Source: JAEUHO01 sp046350655
GTDB lineage: Bacteria; Planctomycetota; PLA2; JAEUHO01
Reading direction: 5' to 3'
Length of the DNA stretch: 64,000 nt
NCBI GenBank assembly: GCA_046350655.1
Contig: JAXMAB010000006.1
Span: 62,001 to 126,000 of the forward strand
This document shows positions 1-8,122 of this stretch, one piece after another. The stretch's first letter is position 1, and each line of letters begins with the position of its first letter. The notes under the pieces are model-generated. The model had not been told where the DNA came from and searched no databases. It was given only the letters and a program-made list of their open reading frames with translations. The position numbers were made by a program, and so were the translations under genes.

Positions 1-304
1 CCGGACCCGAACCAGCCGGTGCCAGTACGCCGCGCGTCGGCGCGCCTTCGTACGGCGCGCGCGCGACCGGTGCGCGGCGCGCACGCGGCGCGGTCGTGCT
101 CCGGGACCGCGAGGCCCGGCGGCCGGCGGGCCTCGCGGTCGTCGGGGTCGCTCCGTCGGCCCGATCGCCGCCGCGGGCCCGGGCGCGCGATCGGGGGCCG
201 CGCGGGGCCCGCGAGGGGACGCCGGCCGTCCCGGGGGCCGGTCGGCGCGGAGATGGTGGGCGGCGGGGGCCATGGGAAGGTCGAACCACCGAACGGAGCC
301 CCCG
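1..304. other. non-coding left edge
   Basis: No convincing gene was found upstream of fumarase; open frames here are GC-driven. It holds one copy of the palindromic GCGAGGCCCGG repeat (102-140) and GC-rich dyads. The left gene neighbour lies outside the window. Confidence 0.5.
102..140. repeat. palindromic GCGAGGCCCGG element, copy 1
   Basis: A near-perfect palindrome: arm GACCGCGAGGCCC at 105-117 and arm GGGCCTCGCGGTC at 128-140 around a GC-only loop. It belongs to the family found in most spacers of this window. Confidence 0.85.
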
Positions 305-1906
305 ATGCCCTCGAAGCCGACGCCGAAGAAGTCCGAGACGCCCGCCCCGATGCCCGCGAAGAGCGCGGCGCCCTCGAAGCCGACGGCGCCCTCGAAGCCG
401 ACGGCGCCCGCGAAGAAGGCGGCGTCGGCGCCGGCCGCGCCCGCGGCGCCGAAGCCGGCCGCCGCGCCGGCCCCGACGTCGCTCGGAGGCTCGTCGGGCT
501 TCCGCGTCGAGAAGGACTCCATGGGCGAGGTCCGCGTCCCGGCGGAGCGCCTGTGGGGCGCGCAGACGCAGCGCGCGAAGGAGAACTTCCGCGTCAGCGG
601 CCGCACGATGCCGCGCGGCTTCCTCGTCGCGCTCGCGCAGATCAAGTGGGCGTCCGCGAAGGCGAACGAAGAGCTGGGCCTGCTCGACCCCGCGCTCGCG
701 GGCGCGATCCGCGCCGCCGCCGACGAGGTGGTCGCGGGCGACCACCGCGACGAGTTCCCGATCGACGTGTTCCAGACGGGCTCGGGCACGTCGTCGAACA
801 TGAACATGAACGAGGTGCTGAGCAACATCGCGAACCGCGCGCTCGGCTCGCCGGTCGGCAGCAAGAAGCCCGTCCACCCGAACGACCACGTCAACATGGG
901 CCAGTCGAGCAACGACGTCATCCCGACGGCGCTGCACGTCTCCGTCGCGCTCGCCGCGAAGGACCGCCTCCTGCCCGCGCTCGCGCGCCTCGCGGCCAAG
1001 CTCCACGACAAGGCCCAGGCGTTCGACGACGTCGTGAAGGTCGGCCGCACGCACCTCCAGGACGCGACGCCCGTCCGCATGGGCCAGGTCTTCGGCGGGT
1101 ACGCCGCGCAGGTCGCGCACGCCGCGCAGCGCGTGGCGCTCGCGTGGGACCACCTCCTCGAGGTCGCCCTCGGCGGCACCGCCGTCGGCACGGGCATCGG
1201 CCGCGACCCCGACTTCCACGGCAAGGCCATCGGCCACCTCTCGTCGCGCACGGGCCTCGCGCTCCGGCGCGCGCGCAACCCCTTCGAGGCGCTCGCGGGC
1301 CGCGAGGCGGTCGTCTTCTTCTCGGGCGCGCTCTCGTCGGCGGCCGCGGCCCTCACGAAGGTCGCGAACGACATCCGCTTCCTCGGCTCGGGCCCGCGCT
1401 GCGGCTACGGCGAGCTGAAGCTGCCCGAGCTGCAGCCCGGCTCGTCGATCATGCCGGGCAAGGTCAACCCGGTGATGAGCGAGAGCCTGCTCATGGCCTG
1501 CATGCTCGTCCAGGGCCACGCCACGACGGTCACGATCGCGGGCGGCGCGGGCAACTTCGAGCTCAACGTCACGCTGCCGCTGCTCGCGCTCGTCCTCCTC
1601 GACGGCGTCGAGACGCTGGCGGGCGCGGTCGAGGGCTTCACCGACCGGTGCGTCGCCGGCCTCGAGGTGGACCGCGAGCGCGTGGCGTCGATGGTCGAGC
1701 AGAGCCTGATGCTCGCGACGGCGCTCGCGCCGAAGATCGGCTACGACGCGGCCGCCGGCATGGCGAAGCAGGCCTACAAGGAGGGCAAGACGATCCGCGC
1801 CCTCGCGACGGCCCAGAAGACGCTGCCGCCGAAGGAGCTCGACGCGACGCTCGACCTCCGCCACATGACCGAGCCCGGTCGCGGCGGCCTGGCCGCGGGC
1901 GGCTGA
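305..1906 (+). CDS. fumC: class II fumarate hydratase
   Basis: Interconverts fumarate and malate in the TCA cycle; cytoplasmic homotetramer in this family. The 533-residue product has the fumarase/aspartase superfamily signature GSSIMPGKVNP near residue 380, the GRTHLQDATP substrate loop near 248 and the SSND motif near 198. The catalytic core starts at about residue 66 (FRVEKDSMGEVRVP). Residues 1-65 are an Ala/Pro/Lys/Ser-rich, disordered-looking extension with repeated PSKPTA units that normal FumC (about 465 residues) lacks. The ATG at 305 is preferred over an in-frame ATG at 272 because the next in-frame codons already belong to the low-complexity tail. Aspartase is less likely because the signature reads MPGKVNP rather than MPAKVNP. 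Monocistronic; a palindromic repeat follows the stop. Confidence 0.92.
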   Translation: MPSKPTPKKSETPAPMPAKSAAPSKPTAPSKPTAPAKKAASAPAAPAAPKPAAAPAPTSLGGSSGFRVEKDSMGEVRVPAERLWGAQTQRAKENFRVSGRTMPRGFLVALAQIKWASAKANEELGLLDPALAGAIRAAADEVVAGDHRDEFPIDVFQTGSGTSSNMNMNEVLSNIANRALGSPVGSKKPVHPNDHVNMGQSSNDVIPTALHVSVALAAKDRLLPALARLAAKLHDKAQAFDDVVKVGRTHLQDATPVRMGQVFGGYAAQVAHAAQRVALAWDHLLEVALGGTAVGTGIGRDPDFHGKAIGHLSSRTGLALRRARNPFEALAGREAVVFFSGALSSAAAALTKVANDIRFLGSGPRCGYGELKLPELQPGSSIMPGKVNPVMSESLLMACMLVQGHATTVTIAGGAGNFELNVTLPLLALVLLDGVETLAGAVEGFTDRCVAGLEVDRERVASMVEQSLMLATALAPKIGYDAAAGMAKQAYKEGKTIRALATAQKTLPPKELDATLDLRHMTEPGRGGLAAGG

Positions 1907-1925
1907 CCCCGGGCGGACGGACGCA

Positions 1926-1993
1926 GGGACCGCGAGGCCCGGCCGCCGCCGGGCCTCGCGTGCCAGGGGATCGGGGGCCGCGTCCCGAGCACG
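1926..1993. repeat. palindromic GCGAGGCCCGG element, copy 2, long form
   Basis: Core dyad GGGACCGCGAGGCCCGG / CCGGGCCTCGCG at 1926-1961, followed by a tail reading GGGATCGGGGGCCGCG and GTCCCGAGCAC. The same long form recurs at 3502-3570 and, shortened, at 5089-5147, so it flanks both members of the adjacent paralogue pair. Confidence 0.85.
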
Positions 1994-2011
1994 GCCGCGG
2001 CCGAGCCGCGG

Positions 2012-2017
2012 TAGGAT
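2012..2017 (+). promoter_or_regulatory. -10 hexamer TAGGAT
   Basis: TAnnnT hexamer 25 nt before the GTG start at 2043, with a GAGGAGG ribosome-binding site between them. No clear -35. Confidence 0.5.
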
Positions 2018-2042
2018 CGCGTCCGACCGAGGAGGACGTGCC

Positions 2043-3479
2043 GTGACGGGTCGAGGTCGATGGGGACGGGGCATCGCGTGGGTCGCGTGCGTCGCGCTCT
2101 GGGCGCTCGTGGGGGGCGGCCTGCGCCCCGCCACGGCCGGCGACGACGGCGTCGCGGCGGCCCGCCGCATGGCCGTCGTGAAGCTCGAGGCGCTCGCCTC
2201 GTCGTGCGACGGTCAGCGCAACTACGGGACGCGGGACGTCGTGTTCGAGCGGATCCTGCGGCTCGAGCCGGACCACGCGCGCGCCCGCGCGGCGCTGAAG
2301 TACACGCGCGAGACGCCGTCCGACCCGTGGGCGCGCAAGAAGCCGTACGCGCGCCCCGCGGACTGGAACCCGGGGCTCGCCGCCCAGGCCGCCGGGAAGG
2401 TCGCCCCCGCGCTCGCGGGGTACCGCGACGCGGTGCTCGCGTCGGTGGACGAGCCGGACGTCCCGCCGGCGCGCCGCGAGGCGGCGCTCGAGACGCTCGT
2501 CGACCTGCTGCCGGACGACGAAGGCCTCCACGAGCGGCGCGGTGACGTCCGCGACGGCGCGCGCTGGGTGCTGCCGGAGACGCTCACGGCCCGCAAGCTC
2601 CGCGCGGCGCTCGCCGCGCTCGCGGCGACGGCGAAGGCCGAGATGCCGCCGCTCGCCGACACGGTGGGGTCGCAGCCGACGTGGCGGACCGCGTTGTCCG
2701 CGGGCCAGCTGCGGTTCTGGTCCACCCAGTCGGCGGAGCGTTCGTACGACGCGCTGACGGACTGCCTCGTCGCGCGGGCGGTGACCCGTCACGCCGTAGG
2801 CCTCCCCGCGGACCGGCTCCCGAACGTCGAGCAGATCTACGTGGTCGTGGGGCTCGCGGCCGCGATCGAGGTGATCAACCTGAACGTGCACGACCCGGAG
2901 CTGCGCGCGGCCAAGCTCGCGGAGGCGCCGCAGGTCGCCGCGGTCTGGTTGCGCGGGGCCTTCCTCGACTACGACCTCTACGTCGACACCTGCCGCGCCC
3001 GATGCGCCCGGGCGGTCTCGAACGGCGAGCTCAAGGACCGGTTCACGAACCACGAAGGCATGTTCCTCGCGGAGTGCATCGGGCAGCGCCTCGTCCGGCT
3101 GTCGCTCGGCGTGCACTCGCCGTCGGTGATCATCGTGAAGGGGACCGAGCTGCCCGGGTCGTCCGGCGTGCAGCCGGGGGCGTACCCGCGGGACCCGAAG
3201 GCGTGGCTCCCAGAGGCCGCGGAGCTGCTCGCGAAGGACGGCGAACGACTGCTCACGACGGTGCTGACGGCACGCCTGAACGCCGTCGGCGTCGAGCACG
3301 CGCTCGTCGGCTACGCGCTGGCCGCCTACCTGCTCGAGGGTCGCCCCGACCTGTTCGAGCGCTTCGTGGACACGCTCGAGCGGACCTCCGACGCCGCGAA
3401 GACGGTCGCGGAGGTCCTGTCGGGCGACCTCCCGTCCCTCGTCACGCGGCTCCGCCGGTTCTGCCTCGAGAACGAGTGA
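2043..3479 (+). CDS. secreted protein of unknown function, paralogue A
   Basis: A 478-residue product starting at GTG with a strong GAGGAGG ribosome-binding site 8-14 bases upstream. The N-terminus is basic and then hydrophobic, ending ATA-GDDG, a plausible Sec signal peptide cut near residue 32. No known domain was recognised. Shared with the next gene are an early segment RLEPDHARAR followed by a W-R-K/R-x-PYA motif near residue 100, the ADWNPGL/PDWNRGL motif, and a C-terminal block ending RRFCLEN(E). The spacing of the early helices suggests a TPR-like start, which is inference. It is the first of two tandem paralogues, each followed by the same palindromic repeat. Confidence 0.75.
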   Translation: MTGRGRWGRGIAWVACVALWALVGGGLRPATAGDDGVAAARRMAVVKLEALASSCDGQRNYGTRDVVFERILRLEPDHARARAALKYTRETPSDPWARKKPYARPADWNPGLAAQAAGKVAPALAGYRDAVLASVDEPDVPPARREAALETLVDLLPDDEGLHERRGDVRDGARWVLPETLTARKLRAALAALAATAKAEMPPLADTVGSQPTWRTALSAGQLRFWSTQSAERSYDALTDCLVARAVTRHAVGLPADRLPNVEQIYVVVGLAAAIEVINLNVHDPELRAAKLAEAPQVAAVWLRGAFLDYDLYVDTCRARCARAVSNGELKDRFTNHEGMFLAECIGQRLVRLSLGVHSPSVIIVKGTELPGSSGVQPGAYPRDPKAWLPEAAELLAKDGERLLTTVLTARLNAVGVEHALVGYALAAYLLEGRPDLFERFVDTLERTSDAAKTVAEVLSGDLPSLVTRLRRFCLENE

Positions 3480-3501
3480 TCCTTCGGGGCGACCCGGTGC
3501 C

Positions 3502-3570
3502 CGGGACCGCGAGGCCCGGCCGCCGCCGGGCCTCGCGTGCCGCGGGATCGGGGGCCGCGTCCCGAGCACC
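3502..3570. repeat. palindromic GCGAGGCCCGG element, copy 3, long form
   Basis: Same core dyad and GGGATCGGGGGCCGCG tail as at 1926-1993. It lies in the spacer between the two tandem paralogues, and the preceding bases (GGGGCGACCCGGTGCCC) match those after the second paralogue. Confidence 0.85.
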
Positions 3571-3594
3571 GACGCCCTCACGGGGTCCTTCGGG

Positions 3595-3600
3595 TACCCT
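3595..3600 (+). promoter_or_regulatory. possible -10 hexamer TACCCT
   Basis: TAnnnT hexamer 32 nt before the inferred GTG at 3633; weaker match than those of other genes. Confidence 0.3.
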
Positions 3601-3632
3601 CGTGGGCCGGTGGACGGGCCGGAGGACGCCAC

Positions 3633-5066
3633 GTGGGCGCGCGACGACGGGCTTCGCGGATCGTCTGGCTGTGGTCGGTGGGGTTCCTCGGGGTCGCGGG
3701 GACGGGGGCGGGAGGCGGCGGCCGGGCCCTCGCGGCGCCGGACGACGCGGTCACGGCGGCGCGGAAGGGCGCCATCGTCAGGCTCGAGGAGACCGCGACC
3801 TGGTGCGACCGGCAGCGGCTGTTCGGCGCACGCGACCGGGTCCTCGCGACGATCCTGACGCTGGAGCCCGACCACCCGCGAGCGCGCTCGACGCTCAAGT
3901 ACTCGCGCGGGCCCGACGGCGCGTGGGTGCGGCGCTCGCCCTATGCCGCGCCGCCGGACTGGAACCGCGGCCTGCTGCCGCAGGTCGACGAGCGGGTCGC
4001 CGCCGCCCTCACGGGGTACCGCGACGCCGTGATCGCGTCGGTCACGGGCGAGGACGTCCCGCTCGCCCGGCGGGAGCAGGCGCTCGATGCCCTCGTCGAG
4101 CTCCTGCCCGCCGATCGCGTCGTCCGCGAGCTGCGCGGGGACGTCCTCGTCGGCGACCGGTGGAGGATGCCGGAGTCGGTCGACGGGAAGCGGCGGCGCG
4201 CCGAGCTCCGGGCCGTGGCGGTCGCGGCCCGGCGGGCGTTCGCGGCCCGCCCTCCGGACGACGGGTCGTCCGGGTGGACCTCGGCCCTCGTCGCGTCCGG
4301 GATCCGGATGTACTCGTCGATGCACGCGACCGTTCTCGGCGACGTGCTCCGCGACACCGAGGCCGCCTTCGCGTTGGCCCGCGTCGCCCTCGAGCGCCCG
4401 CCCGACGCCCCGCTCGCCGTCGACACCGTCTACCTGCTCGACGATCGCGAGCAGGCGCTGAAGCTCATCGCGCGGGCGTCGAAGGACCCCGTGCGCGACG
4501 TCGCGGCCGCGCGGCTGGTCAGCGGGACGTGGCTGGGCGACAAGGCCTTCGTCTCCTACATGGCCGACCCCGCCGTCCGGGGCCGCGCGTGCGCGCGCGC
4601 GGTGGTCAACGGCGAGATCCTCGCGGCCTTCCCCACCGCGGACGGCGGGTTCGTGGAGGAGGGGATCGGGCAGCGGCTCCTGTACCTCGCGCTGGACGCG
4701 CACGGTCCGCCGTTCGTGACGATCGAGGGCACGGACCTGCCCGGCGCGGACGACGACGAGGGGGAGCCGCTCCCGACCAACCCCCGCGAGTGGCTGCCGC
4801 GCGCCGCGCGCGTGCTGCAGACGGACGGCGCGCGCCGCCTCGGCGCGGTGATCTCCGCCCGGCTGAACGCGATGACGCCGGCGAACGTGCTCGTCGCGTA
4901 CGCGCTCGCCGCGTACCTGATCGAGGCGCGCCCCGACCGGCTGCGGCCGTTCGTCGAGGGCCTCGAGGCGACGTCGGACGCGTCGAAGCTCGTCGAGGAG
5001 GTCCTCGCCGGCGACCTCGCGTCGCTCGCCGTCCGCGTCCGCCGGTACTGCCTCGAGAGCGACTGA
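3633..5066 (+). CDS. secreted protein of unknown function, paralogue B
   Basis: A 477-residue paralogue of the preceding gene and nearly the same length. The frame stays open up to 3537, but that part is palindromic repeat. The GTG at 3633 is chosen because a GGAGGA ribosome-binding site lies 6 bases upstream and because it places a signal peptide (ARRRASRIVWLWSVGFLG, cut after GRALA) at the start, as in the paralogue. Shared motifs are RLEETATWCDRQR / KLEALASSCDGQR, LEPDHPRARS and the C-terminal RRYCLES(D). Function unknown; a periplasmic or surface location is inferred from the signal peptide. Confidence 0.72.
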   Translation: MGARRRASRIVWLWSVGFLGVAGTGAGGGGRALAAPDDAVTAARKGAIVRLEETATWCDRQRLFGARDRVLATILTLEPDHPRARSTLKYSRGPDGAWVRRSPYAAPPDWNRGLLPQVDERVAAALTGYRDAVIASVTGEDVPLARREQALDALVELLPADRVVRELRGDVLVGDRWRMPESVDGKRRRAELRAVAVAARRAFAARPPDDGSSGWTSALVASGIRMYSSMHATVLGDVLRDTEAAFALARVALERPPDAPLAVDTVYLLDDREQALKLIARASKDPVRDVAAARLVSGTWLGDKAFVSYMADPAVRGRACARAVVNGEILAAFPTADGGFVEEGIGQRLLYLALDAHGPPFVTIEGTDLPGADDDEGEPLPTNPREWLPRAARVLQTDGARRLGAVISARLNAMTPANVLVAYALAAYLIEARPDRLRPFVEGLEATSDASKLVEEVLAGDLASLAVRVRRYCLESD

Positions 5067-5088
5067 TCCCACGGGGCGACCCGGTGCC

Positions 5089-5147
5089 CGGGACCGCGAG
5101 GCCCGCCGGCCGCCGGGCCTCGCGTGCCGTGGGATCGGGGGCCGCGG
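5089..5147. repeat. palindromic GCGAGGCCCGG element, copy 4
   Basis: Dyad GGGACCGCGAGGCCCG / CCGGGCCTCGCG followed by GGGATCGGGGGCCGCG. The 3' flank of this gene therefore duplicates the 3' flank of its upstream paralogue. Confidence 0.85.
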
Positions 5148-5212
5148 GAGGGGGGCCCGAGGTCGGACGCGCGGTTCACGGGGCGCGGGGCCCGAGAGGC
5201 CCGCGGGGCCCA

Positions 5213-5241
5213 TTGTGGGCGGGGCGGGGCTCGCGTATCGT
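5213..5241 (+). promoter_or_regulatory. sigma70-like promoter of the peptide importer
   Basis: TTGTGG (5213-5218), 17-bp spacer, TATCGT (5236-5241). The hexamer ends 7 nt before the GTG start at 5249, so the transcript should begin at or within a base or two of the start codon. No Shine-Dalgarno is visible. Confidence 0.6.
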
Positions 5242-5248
5242 CGGGCCC

Positions 5249-7186
5249 GTGCCGCACCTCCGCCGGGCCCTCCTCGCGTGCGCCGTCCTCGCCGCCACCG
5301 CGCTCGCCGCGTGCGGCACCGACGCGTACCCCGGCGAGCCGCCGGGCTCGCTCCACACCTACGTGATCAGCGAGATGAAGGGGTTCGACCCCATCCAGGC
5401 CGGCGAGGAGACGAGCTCGCTCCTGGTCATCAACTTCTTCGACCAGCTGTACGAGTTCGACTACCTCGCCCGGCCCTTCGCGCTCACGCCGTGCCTCGCC
5501 GAGGGGATGCCGGAGGTGAGCGCCGACGGCCTCACGTACACGATCCGGCTGAAGCAGGGCGTGCGGTTCGCCGACGACCCGTGTTTCCCCGGCGGGCGGG
5601 GGCGCGAGCTCCGGGCCAGTGACGTCGTGTTCTCGTTCCTGCGGCTCATGGACGCGCGGCTCGAGTCGAAGGGCTCGTGGATCTTCGAGGGGCGCATCGT
5701 GGGCCTCGACGAGTTCCACGAGGCCACGAAGACGGCGAAGAAGGACCCCGCGCGGACCGACTACTCGCCCGCCGCCGGGTTCCCCGCGGTCCCGGGCCTC
5801 GTCGCCGTCGACGACCACACGCTCCGGATCGTGCTGACCGCGCCGTACCCGCAGCTCGTGTGGACGTTCGCGATGACGTACGGGTCGGTCTACCCGCCCG
5901 AGGCCGTCGCGCGGTACGGCGTCGAGTTCATGCTGCACCCGGTCGGGACGGGGCCGTACCTCGTCGACGAGTACAGCTCGGCCCAGAAGCTCGTGCTCGT
6001 GCGGAACCCGAACTACCGGAAGGACGCGTATCCCACGAAGGGCGCGCCGGGCGACGCGGAGGTCCGCGGCCGGCTCGACGACGCGGGGAAGGCGCTGCCG
6101 CTGAACGACCGCGTGGTCGTGACGGTGTTCAAGGAGACGCAGCCCATGTGGCTGTACTTCCAGCGCGGGTTCCTCGACCGCGTCGGCGTCCCCAAGGACA
6201 ACTTCGACTCCGCCATCGACGCGGCCACCGGCCGGCTGCGCGGGTCGTTCGAGACGCGCGGGATCGAGCTCGACAAGGACCCGCGCCTCGAGGTGATCTA
6301 CGACCTCTTCAACATGCAGGACCCGGTCGTCGGGAAGGGCGACAAGGCGCGCGCGGGCCGGCGGGCGATCAGCCTCGCGATCGACCAGGAGTGGGCCAAG
6401 CACCACCTCTACAACGACCGCGTGAGCCGCGTGGACGGCCCCGTGATCGAGGAGTTCCCGGAGTACGACCCGGCGTTCCGCAACCCGTGGAAGCGCGGGC
6501 CCGACGAGACCCGGGCGCAGGCGCTCGACCGCGCGCGGAAGGTGCTCGCCGACGCCGGCGTCGACGTCGCCGCCCTGCCGCCGATCGAGCAGGACGTGCA
6601 GGAGTCCACGACCGACCGGCAGCACTTCCTCGCCGCGCAGCGCGACCTCGCCGAGATCGGCATCCGGCTGAAGGCGCACACCTCGACCTGGCAGGAGATG
6701 CAGGAGCGCATCGATCGCGGCCAGGTGCAGATGGCCGGCCTGTCGTGGGGCGCCGACTACCCGGAGGCCCAGAACTTCCTCCAGCTGTTCTACGGCCCGA
6801 ACAAGCCGCCGGGCCCCAACGGCGCGAACTACCAGAACCCGGAGTTCGACCGGCTCTACGACCAGGCGGCGTCGATGCAGCCGAGCGCGGAGCGCACCGC
6901 GCTCTACCGGAAGATGCAGGACATCGTGGTCGACGACTGCGTGTGGGTCGTCAAGTACCGCCGGCTCCAGTACACGCTGCGGCAGCCGTGGACGCACGGC
7001 TACCGCTACAACGACCTGTCGTCGAAGTACTTCAAGTACGTCCGCGTGGACGACGCGGCGCGCCGCGCCGCCAACGAGCGGGCGAACGCCCCGGCGCTGG
7101 GGCCGCCGCTCGGGTTCGGCGCCGCCGTCGTCGGGCTGGCGCTCGCGATGGTCGGCGTCGCGCGCCGCACGAAGCGGGGGTGGTGA
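5249..7186 (+). CDS. peptide/nickel-type ABC transporter substrate-binding lipoprotein
   Basis: Captures oligopeptides or similar solutes outside the membrane for import (SBP family 5, PF00496). The 645-residue product begins with a lipoprotein signal peptide whose lipobox LAAC puts the lipidated cysteine near residue 19. Family features follow: YVISEMKGFDPIQAGEE at the start of the mature domain, PNYRKDAYP mid-protein and a long C-terminal lobe. Unusually, residues 615-640 form a second hydrophobic segment (GAAVVGLALAMVGVA) ended by RRTKRG, so the protein may be held at both ends. It is first in an operon with two permeases; the next start is 3 bases after the stop. Substrate not predictable. 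Confidence 0.88.
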   Translation: MPHLRRALLACAVLAATALAACGTDAYPGEPPGSLHTYVISEMKGFDPIQAGEETSSLLVINFFDQLYEFDYLARPFALTPCLAEGMPEVSADGLTYTIRLKQGVRFADDPCFPGGRGRELRASDVVFSFLRLMDARLESKGSWIFEGRIVGLDEFHEATKTAKKDPARTDYSPAAGFPAVPGLVAVDDHTLRIVLTAPYPQLVWTFAMTYGSVYPPEAVARYGVEFMLHPVGTGPYLVDEYSSAQKLVLVRNPNYRKDAYPTKGAPGDAEVRGRLDDAGKALPLNDRVVVTVFKETQPMWLYFQRGFLDRVGVPKDNFDSAIDAATGRLRGSFETRGIELDKDPRLEVIYDLFNMQDPVVGKGDKARAGRRAISLAIDQEWAKHHLYNDRVSRVDGPVIEEFPEYDPAFRNPWKRGPDETRAQALDRARKVLADAGVDVAALPPIEQDVQESTTDRQHFLAAQRDLAEIGIRLKAHTSTWQEMQERIDRGQVQMAGLSWGADYPEAQNFLQLFYGPNKPPGPNGANYQNPEFDRLYDQAASMQPSAERTALYRKMQDIVVDDCVWVVKYRRLQYTLRQPWTHGYRYNDLSSKYFKYVRVDDAARRAANERANAPALGPPLGFGAAVVGLALAMVGVARRTKRGW

Positions 7187-7189
7187 GCC

Positions 7190-8122
7190 ATGGCTGCGTA
7201 CGTCCTCCGCCGCCTGCTGTACGGGATCCCGATCCTCCTCGGGATCACGATCGTGACGTTCCTCCTGTTCCACGTCGTCGGCGGCGACCCGGCGCGCATG
7301 CTGGCCGGCAAGATGGCCACGCCGGAGCGGCTCGCCGAGATCCGTCACGAGCTGGGCACGGACCGGCCGATGCTCGAGCAGTACGGCGAGTTCCTCTGGC
7401 AGACCGTGACGTTCGAGTTCGGGCGGTCGTGGCAGGAGAAGCGGCCGGTCAGCGAGCTGATCCTCGCCGGGCTGGGCCCGAGCCTCTCGCTGGCGGTCCC
7501 CGCGTTCTTCCTCGAGACCGTGCTGGCGCTGGCCCTCGCGTTGTACTGCGCGTTCTACCGCGGCACGATCGTGGACCGGTCCATCGTCGTGGCGGCGGTC
7601 GCGGGCATCTCGGTCCCGAGCCTCGCGTACATCATCTTCGGGCAGTACTTCCTCGCCTTCGAGTGGAAGATGTTCCCGATCTTCGGGTACGACCGGCTGC
7701 CGGCGGGGGCCGCGTTCCTCGTGCTGCCGATGATCATCTGGGTGCTGCTCGGCCTCGGCAGCGAGGTGCGCTTCTACCGCGCCGTGATGCTCGAGGAGAT
7801 CCAGCAGGACTACGTGCGGACGGCGGCGGCCAAGGGCCTGCCGACGGGCCGGATCCTCTTCCGCCACGTGCTGAAGAACGCCCTCATCCCGGTCATCACG
7901 CGCGTCGTGATCTCGATCCCGTTCCTGATGCTGGGCTCGCTGCTGATCGAGCTCTTCTTCGGCATCCCGGGGCTCGGCAACATGACCGTCGAGGCGCTGA
8001 ACCGCTCCGACTTCCCGGTCGTGAAGGCGTTCGTCGTGATCGGGTCGGTCCTCTACATCGTCTTCTCGATCCTGACCGACGTCCTGTACGCCTGGGCCGA
8101 CCCGCGCGTGAGGCTGCGATGA
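7190..8122 (+). CDS. peptide ABC transporter permease, OppB/DppB type
   Basis: Inner-membrane channel subunit of the importer. At 310 residues it has the family's usual length, with an N-terminal MAAYVLRRLLYGIPILLGIT helix, about six membrane segments and the cytoplasmic EAA loop (YVRTAAAKGL ... LKNALIPVITR) that docks the ATPase. ATG start 3 bases after the binding-protein stop, with no strong ribosome-binding site, suggesting translational coupling. It overlaps the next permease by ATGA. Confidence 0.93.
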   Translation: MAAYVLRRLLYGIPILLGITIVTFLLFHVVGGDPARMLAGKMATPERLAEIRHELGTDRPMLEQYGEFLWQTVTFEFGRSWQEKRPVSELILAGLGPSLSLAVPAFFLETVLALALALYCAFYRGTIVDRSIVVAAVAGISVPSLAYIIFGQYFLAFEWKMFPIFGYDRLPAGAAFLVLPMIIWVLLGLGSEVRFYRAVMLEEIQQDYVRTAAAKGLPTGRILFRHVLKNALIPVITRVVISIPFLMLGSLLIELFFGIPGLGNMTVEALNRSDFPVVKAFVVIGSVLYIVFSILTDVLYAWADPRVRLR

